Positions 1 to 6,285 of a stretch of 26,826 bases of DNA are shown piece by piece. How positions within the stretch are numbered: position 1 is the first letter of the stretch; each line of letters begins with the position of its first letter. This DNA comes from a virus: IMG/VR virus record IMGVR_UViG_3300037264_007326, positions 1 through 26,826 of that record, one strand, 5' to 3'. The position numbers and the translations under genes are program-made. The notes below the pieces were generated by a model, which worked only from the letters and a program-made list of their open reading frames with translations, was not told where the DNA came from and made no database searches.

Positions 1-664
1 TTCTGATTGCCTCTTTATATTTTCCCCAATCTTGTTCCTCACTAGCGAATCTGTCAGAGTCGTCCCCATCTTTGTTCTTCCATTTGACGTTCTGTTGCCA
101 CTCGCCCTTGAATCTGACGCCGTAACCGTCGGTAGTAAGGCTCCCGGCAAACAACTCTTGTCCTTCCTCTGGTTGTTTCCCTTGTGGTCCCGTGCCTGCG
201 GAGTCGGTAATAATAAAGACTCTTTCTCTTCTATGTGGCGCCCCAATGTCGGAAGATCGTAAGCTAAACCATTGTGCATTATACCCTCCTTTGGCCAAGT
301 CACCGAGGACTTTATCGAATCCTCTTTTTCTGAGTCCTGGTACATTTTCCACGACGACGATTTTTGGTCGTAATAGCAATATGGTTCTATAGAATGCAGG
401 CCAGAGCCATCTGTCATCTTTCTCCCCTTTCTTTTTTCCGGCTTGACTTACTGGTTGACATGGAAATCCACCGACAAGAATATCAACTTTGTCTGGCTCA
501 AGTTCATTAACATCTCCTAAATTTGGTATGTTGGGGAAATTTTTTTCTAATATTTCGCTACACCATTTGTCTGTTTCGGAAAACCATTTTGTTTCAAATC
601 CCGCTAATTCAAAACCCAAATCGGCGCCACCACAACCAGAAAATAATGAGCCAACGCTATTCAT
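1..664 (-). CDS. C5-cytosine DNA methyltransferase, C-terminus cut by window edge
   Basis: Transfers a methyl group from SAM to carbon 5 of cytosine in a DNA target. Read on the minus strand from the ATG at 664, the frame stays open for 221 residues to the window edge, so the target-recognition and last motifs are missing. Visible motifs are FSGCGG (residues 8-13, SAM binding), GGFPCQPVSQAG with catalytic Cys69 (motif IV), VVVENVPGL near 103-111 (motif VI) and HRRERVFII near 144-152 (motif VIII). The start codon overlaps the stop of the upstream SLOG gene as TAATG, so translation is probably coupled. It may protect phage DNA from host restriction. The target sequence cannot be read from the protein. 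Family assignment is very secure. Confidence 0.95.
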   Translation of the reverse strand, partial: MNSVGSLFSGCGGADLGFELAGFETKWFSETDKWCSEILEKNFPNIPNLGDVNELEPDKVDILVGGFPCQPVSQAGKKKGEKDDRWLWPAFYRTILLLRPKIVVVENVPGLRKRGFDKVLGDLAKGGYNAQWFSLRSSDIGAPHRRERVFIITDSAGTGPQGKQPEEGQELFAGSLTTDGYGVRFKGEWQQNVKWKNKDGDDSDRFASEEQDWGKYKEAIR

Positions 665-1209
665 TATAGCATCATGTCCACTACATAATCCATATGTTCT
701 TGATCCGCTAAATCATAAATAGGAACTTTATAGTTATTTGCAATTCTTATCGCCTGACCAGTTCCTCCACCAGCCTTGGCTCCCTTTGTCCAGCAAATAA
801 CAAAATCAGAAAGAATTGGAGTTGTAACGTTTGCTCCAAGAATTTGATGAACATTTCTTGCATGAAGTTTTTTTGCACCTTGTTTTAAAAAATTCCAACT
901 AGGGTGAAAGCGTTCCGCTGTTTCAAATGCTTCTGCTTGAGGTTCAATTCTTTTTGGTAATATCCAACTTCTATTATTTTCTTCAAAACTTTTCCAGGGT
1001 AAATATATTTCCACCCTTGCTTGTATTAGGCTTCTGTTTGGATCAGCCAAAGCCGCACCTTGTTCAAAGGCTTGATCTGCTCCGGGTGCGCCGCCACTTC
1101 TTAGCGTGTATCCTTTGTGAAAAAGGCGATTAGCACACCATCTCATTACTTCTTTAATATCCTCTGGAGTTTCCCTTGATCCAATTCCTGTATATATTTT
1201 ATTTGTCAT
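664..1209 (-). CDS. SLOG/LOG-like Rossmann-fold nucleotide-binding protein
   Basis: A 181-residue protein that opens with a short strand and the GIGSRETP motif, followed near residues 35-50 by LRSGGAPGADQAFEQGA and near 145-155 by the glycine-rich KAGGGTGQA. This layout is that of the SLOG superfamily (DprA/LOG/YspA-like), whose members bind nucleotides or nucleotide-derived ligands. Phages often carry such stand-alone copies, and their role is mostly unknown. It lies in the early minus-strand operon. Its start overlaps the end of a 53-residue gene and its stop overlaps the methyltransferase start. A DprA-like recombination role or binding of a nucleotide signal are both possible, and the sequence does not decide. 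The fold is likely and the function is open. Confidence 0.8.
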   Translation of the reverse strand: MTNKIYTGIGSRETPEDIKEVMRWCANRLFHKGYTLRSGGAPGADQAFEQGAALADPNRSLIQARVEIYLPWKSFEENNRSWILPKRIEPQAEAFETAERFHPSWNFLKQGAKKLHARNVHQILGANVTTPILSDFVICWTKGAKAGGGTGQAIRIANNYKVPIYDLADQEHMDYVVDMML

Positions 1210-1360
1210 TTAAAATTCTTTCAGCTAGAACTCTGGCAACGTATTGCCAAGGGGGGAATCCCCCAATAGAGACTTCTCTTGTCCAGTCTGGCGCGTGTTG
1301 CGATAAAGCGTCTTTTGCCAAAATTTCTGTAGGTATATATTTAAGATAATCTTTTTTCAA
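1199..1360 (-). CDS. Small hypothetical protein, 53 aa, TTG start
   Basis: A short gene filling the gap between the phosphoesterase and SLOG genes. A TTG at 1360-1358 is preceded at six bases by GGAG inside the 3' end of the phosphoesterase gene, and the frame runs to a TAA at 1201-1199. The product is a mixed, soluble-looking peptide beginning MKKDYLKYIPTEIL, with a central GGFPPWQYVARVLAERIL stretch. It overlaps its upstream neighbour by 20 bases and the SLOG start by 11, matching the packing of the whole operon. I do not recognise the family. The Shine-Dalgarno site and the exact gap fit are the support for it. Confidence 0.6.
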   Translation of the reverse strand: MKKDYLKYIPTEILAKDALSQHAPDWTREVSIGGFPPWQYVARVLAERILNDK

Positions 1361-1877
1361 GAATGTCTCCAAGTTTCCATGGCTTATAATCCATTACTTC
1401 TATTGACACATTGATCCATCTTGGATCATTTTCCCAATCAAAATTATAATCATTCCTATGAGCATTATTGTGGACATGACCATGAATATTTACATCCCAT
1501 TCATCTGAAGATTCTTGCGGCTCGTGGGAAAATATAATTTTTATTTTATTAATTGTTAAAGAAATTTTGTCATCTAACATTTTAGATTTACACATTATCG
1601 TATAATAATATTTTTCTTGTTCATCATGATTTCCACGAATAATTGTTTTATAACCAGGAAGATTACTTAAATTCTTATGCCACATGTCTCTTGTTGGACC
1701 AAACCATATTGCAACGTCTCCAAGATGAAGAATATGACAATTTTTGTCAACCAATTTATTCCAATTATTAATAATTTTCTCATTAAAATTAAGAGGACGA
1801 CCACACAACTTGATCATGTTATAATGTCCAAAATGGGTATCCGAAATAATCCAAGTATCAAGATTAATTTCAGACAT
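1341..1877 (-). CDS. Calcineurin-like metallophosphoesterase
   Basis: A 178-residue binuclear-metal phosphoesterase. The metal-binding motifs appear in the family's order: SDTHFGH near residues 12-18 (D-x-H), LHLGDVA near 50 (GD), IIRGNHDEQ near 80 (GNHD), IFSHEP near 115, and NIHGHVHNN near 130-138 (GHxH). Length is normal for the small phage and bacterial members that act on phosphodiesters or phosphomonoesters, and the substrate cannot be told from sequence. The ATG at 1877 overlaps the stop of the 55-residue membrane protein as TAATG. It sits between the helicase and the SLOG/methyltransferase genes, so a role in nucleotide or DNA metabolism, or in removing a nucleotide signal, is plausible but inferred. 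Confidence 0.9.
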   Translation of the reverse strand: MSEINLDTWIISDTHFGHYNMIKLCGRPLNFNEKIINNWNKLVDKNCHILHLGDVAIWFGPTRDMWHKNLSNLPGYKTIIRGNHDEQEKYYYTIMCKSKMLDDKISLTINKIKIIFSHEPQESSDEWDVNIHGHVHNNAHRNDYNFDWENDPRWINVSIEVMDYKPWKLGDILEKRLS

Positions 1878-2044
1878 TAAGCATCACCTCCAGATTTCCT
1901 CCTTATTTCCTGTTCAACAGTCCGGGCAAGATATCCAAACATGGCGCCAAAATAGAACCAATCGAGTCCAAACATTGTAGCTGACAGACCTAATAAAACA
2001 GCTCCTATAAAAAAGACATTAGCTAGCTCTATTTTTATAGTCAT
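1877..2044 (-). CDS. Small membrane protein, 55 aa
   Basis: The minus-strand ATG at 2044 overlaps the helicase stop codon as ATGA. GGGGA lies six bases upstream, inside the helicase's last codons, and the gene ends with a TAA overlapping the next ATG at 1877. The peptide has a short polar start, a hydrophobic stretch at about residues 9-24 (NVFFIGAVLLGLSATM), an aromatic and glycine-rich segment at 27-39 that could be a second membrane pass, and a charged end (EQEIRRKSGGDA). No family is recognised. An inner-membrane location is inferred. Its position in a replication operon argues against a late holin, though that cannot be excluded. Confidence 0.7.
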   Translation of the reverse strand: MTIKIELANVFFIGAVLLGLSATMFGLDWFYFGAMFGYLARTVEQEIRRKSGGDA

Positions 2045-3285
2045 TTTATTTCCCCTGTATTCCTATCTACAAAGGCATATGCGTCTTGCCATGGTCCAAA
2101 TGTCATTGTCTTCATTTTCCATAGAAGATCAGCCTCTCCTGCTTCTCCATCTCTATTCTTGAGCATTCTTACCTTCATTTGATTGTTGGCTTTCATTTCC
2201 TCATCGGAATGAAGACCTAGAATAATATCCGAGTCGTTGACAATACTTTGCGAGAAGGCAACATTATCTAGTTGGGCGCCAGATTGAAAGGACGATCTAT
2301 TTGTTTGCGCCACTCCAATGATTGGTATTTTTAGTGTACGTGCCGTTTGTTTAAGTGATTTTGTCAAGTATTGTATTTTTTCCCACATTGGTCCGCCTGC
2401 GCTTCGATGCGTATCCATTAGAGATATATAATCAATACAAAGAATGTCAGGTTGATATCTAGTTAATTCCGCAAAAACACGATCAACGCTACAGCCACGC
2501 ACATCGTCCATAATCAAAATATCATTTGGATTGTTTCTTATTTCAATGGCTTTTTCTTTCCATCTAGACAAATCCTTATCATGTAGAGTTTGTCTTTTAA
2601 GGCGATGATATTCAAACTGCATCAACATTGTATCCCATTTTCTTAAAAGGGCATTTGCCTCCATCTCCAAAGAAATATACATTGGAGTTTTACCCTGTTG
2701 ATAGGCATTGAATAAGATCCACTGAGCAAGGGTGCTTTTACCCACCCCGGTATAACCAGAAATAGTAACGTATTCATGAGGTTGAATTCCAGCGGTTATA
2801 AAATCAAAGTCTGGAATTCCCATTTCTATTCCATGAATTAAATCCTCACCTATCTCATATTTATGAATTCGATCCTCCATCTCAGAGAATTTACTCATTT
2901 TTTGAGATGGTACAATTTGTGCCAATTCCCTGCTTTTTTCCAAAAATAAGGAATCAATGTCACCAACTAGATTTGTATCATTAGCGGCTTCAGCTAAATC
3001 AACAATGGCTGCCATTGCGTGGCGCCTTTTCACTAACTTTAAAAATTCATCTATAAGGTAACTAATTGAATCAGTGCAAATTTCAAATAAATGATCCGGG
3101 AATCTTGTTCTTAATGTTTCAATCGAGGGGGATATTTTATAATTTCTAAAATGTTCCACCATATATGAAAAAATAGGCTTATGCCCATCAACTACAAAAT
3201 GTTCTTCTCTTATCCCGGCGGATAATAATGGTTCAATGTTTCCAGAGGTTGAAGCCTTATTAATTAATAATCTTTCATAGTCCAA
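2041..3285 (-). CDS. DnaB-like replicative DNA helicase
   Basis: A 414-residue RecA-fold helicase that unwinds DNA at the phage replication fork. An all-helical N-terminal region (about 1-125) resembles the DnaB N-terminal domain. The ATPase core has Walker A GYTGVGKST at 177-185, the DnaB motif YISLEME at about 203-209, Walker B ILCIDY at 281-286 and the VAQTNR sensor at 325-330. Near the C-terminus, KVRMLKNRDGEAG corresponds to the family's arginine-finger region. The start is a TTG at 3285 with AAGGA seven bases upstream. The ATG of the next gene overlaps its stop. It belongs to the early minus-strand operon with the dCMP deaminase. No primase is seen in the window. Confidence 0.93.
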   Translation of the reverse strand: MDYERLLINKASTSGNIEPLLSAGIREEHFVVDGHKPIFSYMVEHFRNYKISPSIETLRTRFPDHLFEICTDSISYLIDEFLKLVKRRHAMAAIVDLAEAANDTNLVGDIDSLFLEKSRELAQIVPSQKMSKFSEMEDRIHKYEIGEDLIHGIEMGIPDFDFITAGIQPHEYVTISGYTGVGKSTLAQWILFNAYQQGKTPMYISLEMEANALLRKWDTMLMQFEYHRLKRQTLHDKDLSRWKEKAIEIRNNPNDILIMDDVRGCSVDRVFAELTRYQPDILCIDYISLMDTHRSAGGPMWEKIQYLTKSLKQTARTLKIPIIGVAQTNRSSFQSGAQLDNVAFSQSIVNDSDIILGLHSDEEMKANNQMKVRMLKNRDGEAGEADLLWKMKTMTFGPWQDAYAFVDRNTGEIK

Positions 3286-3327
3286 TTTAATTCCTTCCTG
3301 AACAATTTGTTGGTATTGAAGTAGTCA

Positions 3328-3855
3328 TTATTTTGGATTAATTATCTTTCCACTATAAATATAAACAGGATATCCTAATTCTCTAAAAACATTTAAACCA
3401 TTTTCATTTCTATATACATTTCCTACATGTAATTCTTCAACGTGTGCATTTATTAATGCAATGGCACAAAGTTCACAAGGGCTTATTGTAACATAAGCAA
3501 TGCGTCTCCCAGGGAAGTCTGCTTTAATAACAGCATTTGTCTCTCCATGTAGGCAGCCGCAAACACCTGTACCCTTTCTGGCGCATTTGTTTCGTCCTCC
3601 CTTTGGGCCTCCGTTGTATCCAATGGCGATCTTTTCGCCAAACTCATCGGTTATCACACAACCAACTTGCATTCTATCACAAGTGGAGCGTTTGGCGACA
3701 ACTCTTGCAATCTCCATGAATGTTTCATGTTTAGATGGCCTATATTTTGCAAGAGAAGTTGCACTCAAATAAAAGTTTGGATGAACCAAACTGTCTAAAT
3801 ACTTCTTTATCTCTTCTTTAAGTTCTTGTTTGTAATAATCAGTATATCTTGGCAT
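3328..3855 (-). CDS. Deoxycytidylate (dCMP) deaminase
   Basis: A zinc enzyme that deaminates dCMP to dUMP, feeding dTMP synthesis. It is 175 residues long. The active site is CLHGETNA (His103 and Glu105, a Gly variant of the usual HAE) plus SPCELC (Cys127 and Cys130). Extra cysteines at 59, 91, 99 and 101 suggest a second zinc site, as in the T4 enzyme. Length and the N-terminal RSTCDRMQVGCVI segment fit phage dCMP deaminases. It is the first gene of the minus-strand operon, with a leader of roughly 100 bases behind the promoter proposed at 3971-3979. Its ribosome binding site is unclear: the nearest GGGG lies about 17 bases upstream, separated by a T6/A7 run that could fold. Confidence 0.92.
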   Translation of the reverse strand: MPRYTDYYKQELKEEIKKYLDSLVHPNFYLSATSLAKYRPSKHETFMEIARVVAKRSTCDRMQVGCVITDEFGEKIAIGYNGGPKGGRNKCARKGTGVCGCLHGETNAVIKADFPGRRIAYVTISPCELCAIALINAHVEELHVGNVYRNENGLNVFRELGYPVYIYSGKIINPK

Positions 3856-3879
3856 TTTTTTAAAAAATTTTCACCCCAT

Positions 3880-3916
3880 ATATAAAGCTCCCTCGCTTCG
3901 CTCGGTCGCTTTATAT
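3880..3916 (-). other. Leader hairpin upstream of dCMP deaminase
   Basis: The arms ATATAAAGC (3880-3888) and GCTTTATAT (3908-3916) are perfectly complementary over nine bases around a 19-base GC-rich loop. In the minus-strand transcript the hairpin lies in the leader, 25 to 61 bases before the deaminase start. Read on the plus strand it is followed by a T-rich tract and would resemble a terminator, but no plus-strand gene precedes it. A leader or attenuator role is possible. Confidence 0.5.
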
Positions 3917-3970
3917 TTTTTTCTTTTTCTACTTTAACTTTCTTTTTTCTTTTTTTTAAGGTCTAAAGAG

Positions 3971-3979
3971 ATTATAGCA
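3971..3979 (-). promoter_or_regulatory. Extended -10 promoter for the early minus-strand operon
   Basis: The minus strand reads TGCTATAAT here, a perfect extended -10 element (TGnTATAAT). No good -35 is visible at 16-18 bases, as is common for extended -10 promoters. Transcription would start near 3964, about 109 bases before the dCMP deaminase ATG. The same nonamer recurs at 8481 and 18343, which strengthens the call. Confidence 0.6.
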
Positions 3980-3994
3980 ACCCATGGGTGGGTT
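3979..3994. promoter_or_regulatory. Operator-like palindrome in the early promoter spacer
   Basis: AACCCA, four bases, then TGGGTT: a perfect 6-base inverted repeat. It starts directly at the TGn of the extended -10 site and covers the spacer up to the -35 position, so a bound protein would block the early promoter. No repressor gene is in the window. Confidence 0.45.
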
Positions 3995-4029
3995 AAAAGT
4001 AAGATTTTATTAAGAATTTGTTAAAATTG

Positions 4030-4046
4030 TGTTAAGTTCCTTAACA
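4030..4046. promoter_or_regulatory. Second operator-like palindrome, TGTTAAG arms
   Basis: TGTTAAG (4030-4036) and CTTAACA (4040-4046) are perfect inverted arms around TTC. A further GTTAA half-site lies just upstream in the direct repeats TTGTTAA and TTGTGTTAA. The spacing and symmetry fit a dimeric DNA-binding protein. It lies between the two divergent promoters. Confidence 0.5.
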
Positions 4047-4104
4047 TTTGAGTATTAAAACATATAAAAATGATATTAGTGCCATTTAAATAACTCCCTA
4101 GCTT

Positions 4105-4110
4105 TATAAT
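4105..4110 (+). promoter_or_regulatory. Candidate -10 box for the packaging operon
   Basis: A consensus TATAAT 18 bases before the TerS ATG. No TG extension and no recognisable -35 at the right spacing. Transcription would start near 4117, leaving a leader of about 12 bases. Confidence 0.35.
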
Positions 4111-4128
4111 TTTGTATATCCTATATGT

Positions 4129-4587
4129 ATGGGAAAAATGGTTAATATTTCTGATGAAGAAAGAGAAAGAAGAAGACAAAATGCTTTGGCTTTAAAGGCT
4201 GAAGGAAGAATTGGACCTCAGTTTGGAAAATTGGGTGGACGCCCGAGAAAACCCCGCGCCTCTACTACTATAGCTGAAAAGGTATCCCAGGATGGAACTA
4301 AAATTTATGATCGTCTGATAGAAATAGTTGAATCCGGTATGGATGCAAATTCTGTTAGAGCCGCTCTTGCTCTGTTGAAGACAGAGGATCAAGAGAGAAT
4401 AATTGAAGAAAGAGAGATGTTGAACCTTGAACAAGCAAAACGAGACGACCTCCTTGAAATCGTCGCCGGAGGGCTTAGAGAGCTTCAGGAGTCAGGGATT
4501 ATCATTGACGGATGGGCTGTCGAAATTACCGACGCAGAACTTGAGGGAACTGGCGAAGGCTTTGGAGGCTCTAAGGAGACAATCTAG
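4129..4587 (+). CDS. Terminase small subunit (TerS), putative
   Basis: A 152-residue, charged, mostly helical protein directly upstream of the large terminase, where the DNA-recognition subunit of the packaging motor is expected. The N-terminal half holds a basic segment with FGKLGGRPRKPRAS (about residues 34-47), seen in small terminase-like phage proteins. A helical middle (RAALALLKTEDQERIIEEREML) could form the oligomerisation region. Two start codons are close: ATG 4129 has no upstream Shine-Dalgarno site, while ATG 4138 has a weak GGGA four bases away. The 3' end overlaps the TerL frame. The call rests on position and general character, since no single diagnostic motif is present. Confidence 0.7.
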   Translation: MGKMVNISDEERERRRQNALALKAEGRIGPQFGKLGGRPRKPRASTTIAEKVSQDGTKIYDRLIEIVESGMDANSVRAALALLKTEDQERIIEEREMLNLEQAKRDDLLEIVAGGLRELQESGIIIDGWAVEITDAELEGTGEGFGGSKETI

Positions 4588-6283
4588 AACTAGAGGCCCA
4601 CAAACGGACGATGAACTTCACGCCTGGATTTTAAAATGGCTGAAAATGAACATACCAAGGGTATCCGTCTGCGATGACCATCAGGCGCCTTTTGATTTTA
4701 TAGCTGACCTCTACTTTGAGAGAGTCACCTCTGCTGTTGCAATGGCAAATCGTGGAGGTTCAAAAACAATGTCTAGCGCCATACTTCATCTATTAAATTC
4801 CCTATATAAAAACGGCTGTGAGAGCCTTACAGTTGGCGCCATTGAAGCCCAATCAAAAAGGGCATATGAAAACCTCAAGAAACTTCTTATTCAGCATGGC
4901 GGACAAGGAGTTTATGAACCAAAGGACCATCCAGAAATAATAAGGACAATTGAATCGGAAACAAGATTTAAAAATGGCTCCTTGGTGGAAATTGTGCCAG
5001 GAACAATCGCGGCAACTAGCGGCCCACACAATCAAAAAGTTCATGCAGATGAAGTAGACCAAATGGATGAATCCGTCTTTCAACAGTCGAGGCACATTTC
5101 ACAAAGCAAAACAATAATAAATGATGATGGAACGGAAACAGTAATTAAGGCTCAGGATTGGATTACTTCAACAAGACAAAAGCCCTATGGTCTGATGCAA
5201 AAATTGGTTGATGAAATAATAGAGGCAAAGAAAAATGGACATAAACCTCCTTGGGAAATGTATATTTGGTGCGTATATGAAACAGCCAAGCCAGTTAAAA
5301 ATTGTATGATTGCAAATCCAAATTTATCCGAAGAAGAAGGTTGTGGTTGTGACAAAGTTGTTAAGGGCAAGTGGGAGGATGGGAGTCCAAGAAGATTTTC
5401 AGATTGTTGCAAAGGTAGGTTGGCAAAGAGTCAGGGATTTGTTGAGTTAGACAATATTCACAAGAGATTTTTATCTTCGGATCAAGATGAGTGGGAGGCT
5501 CAACAGGAGTGTTCCAAGCCAGAAGTTGGCGGGATGGTATTTAAGACCTGGGACAAAAGAAGGTATGGAATTAAGTGGTGGAGTCCTGATCCAGATTTAG
5601 GACCAATCTACCAGGGAGTTGACTTTGGAGGTGGAACCAATCCAGCCGCCGTTAATTGGTATCAAGTTCTCAATAGAGATATAAAATGGTGGGGAATTGA
5701 CCAAGCAAAATCAGATGATCCACAAAGATTGTTAAAGGCAGGAACAAGAGTTTGCTTTGATGAAATATACATATCCGAAATAGGTAATAATGAATTGGGT
5801 CTAAGAGTTAAAAGAAGAGAAAAGGAATATCAAGATATATATCCAAAATTTCATGTTGAAAGAAGATTTGTTGATCCTGCTAATAAGGCTTCAAGACACG
5901 ACTGGCACGCAATGGGGTTGAAAACTCAATTTCTTTGTACTAGAGATATTAAGGAACAAATAAAAACCTGCAATACAATATTAAAGGCAGATGATTTTGC
6001 CTATGATGATGTGAAATGTAAAATGCTTCCATTGGAGGCGGAGGCTTATCATTATCCAGAGAGAAAGGCTTCAATGGAATATGATCCAGAGATCCCAATT
6101 GATGACTTTAATCACGTAATCTCGAATTTTAGGTATGTAATGGAAAATTTGAAGTATCTGGAAAGACGAGGATCAATCATAGGGAAGATACCAACCTTTG
6201 GAGATAGAATTTACAGAACGGCGAAACAAAAATCGCCAATAAAGTCTTCTGCCCCAAGATATATGCCAAGAAAAGAAAATTAA
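4505..6283 (+). CDS. Terminase large subunit (TerL)
   Basis: The ATPase and nuclease of the DNA-packaging motor. The ATPase part shows a Walker A-type ANRGGSKT (about bases 4746-4769), HADEVD as Walker B with the catalytic Glu (about 5041-5060), and WITSTR as the coupling motif (about 5159-5176). The RNase H-like nuclease starts at GVDFGGGTNPAA (about 5620), continues through RFVDPANKASRHDW and ends with DDFNHVISNFRY. A Cys-rich insertion (CGC then CC, about 5343-5410) between the domains looks zinc-binding, as in many relatives. The start is uncertain. The TTG at 4505 has AGGGA about seven bases upstream. A TTG at 4427 would give 618 residues but lies deep in TerS and has no good site. Family call is secure. 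Confidence 0.92.
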   Translation: MTDGLSKLPTQNLRELAKALEALRRQSRTRGPQTDDELHAWILKWLKMNIPRVSVCDDHQAPFDFIADLYFERVTSAVAMANRGGSKTMSSAILHLLNSLYKNGCESLTVGAIEAQSKRAYENLKKLLIQHGGQGVYEPKDHPEIIRTIESETRFKNGSLVEIVPGTIAATSGPHNQKVHADEVDQMDESVFQQSRHISQSKTIINDDGTETVIKAQDWITSTRQKPYGLMQKLVDEIIEAKKNGHKPPWEMYIWCVYETAKPVKNCMIANPNLSEEEGCGCDKVVKGKWEDGSPRRFSDCCKGRLAKSQGFVELDNIHKRFLSSDQDEWEAQQECSKPEVGGMVFKTWDKRRYGIKWWSPDPDLGPIYQGVDFGGGTNPAAVNWYQVLNRDIKWWGIDQAKSDDPQRLLKAGTRVCFDEIYISEIGNNELGLRVKRREKEYQDIYPKFHVERRFVDPANKASRHDWHAMGLKTQFLCTRDIKEQIKTCNTILKADDFAYDDVKCKMLPLEAEAYHYPERKASMEYDPEIPIDDFNHVISNFRYVMENLKYLERRGSIIGKIPTFGDRIYRTAKQKSPIKSSAPRYMPRKEN

Positions 6284-6285
6284 AT

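Larger units (their letters stand above)
3856..4128. promoter_or_regulatory. Divergent control region between early and packaging genes
   Basis: This 273-base gene-free stretch separates the minus-strand replication operon from the plus-strand packaging operon. It holds a hairpin (3880-3916), long T-rich tracts on the plus strand (3917-3958), a minus-strand extended -10 site (3971-3979) with a palindrome over its spacer, a second palindrome (4030-4046) and a plus-strand -10 candidate (4105-4110). I see no tRNA and no convincing gene. The layout is that of a transcriptional switch. Confidence 0.7.

Noticed and set aside
662-670. TGCTATAAT on the minus strand at the methyltransferase start
   Set aside because: The -10 box would overlap the start codon, so transcripts would begin inside the gene. 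The string comes from the last codons of the SLOG gene.
3880-3958. Plus-strand intrinsic terminator (hairpin followed by T-rich tract)
   Set aside because: No plus-strand gene lies upstream in the window. In the minus-strand sense it is part of a leader.
4427-4504. TerL start at TTG 4427 (618 residues)
   Set aside because: It adds 26 residues that are an out-of-frame reading of TerS and has no ribosome site. The TTG at 4505 with AGGGA upstream is better.
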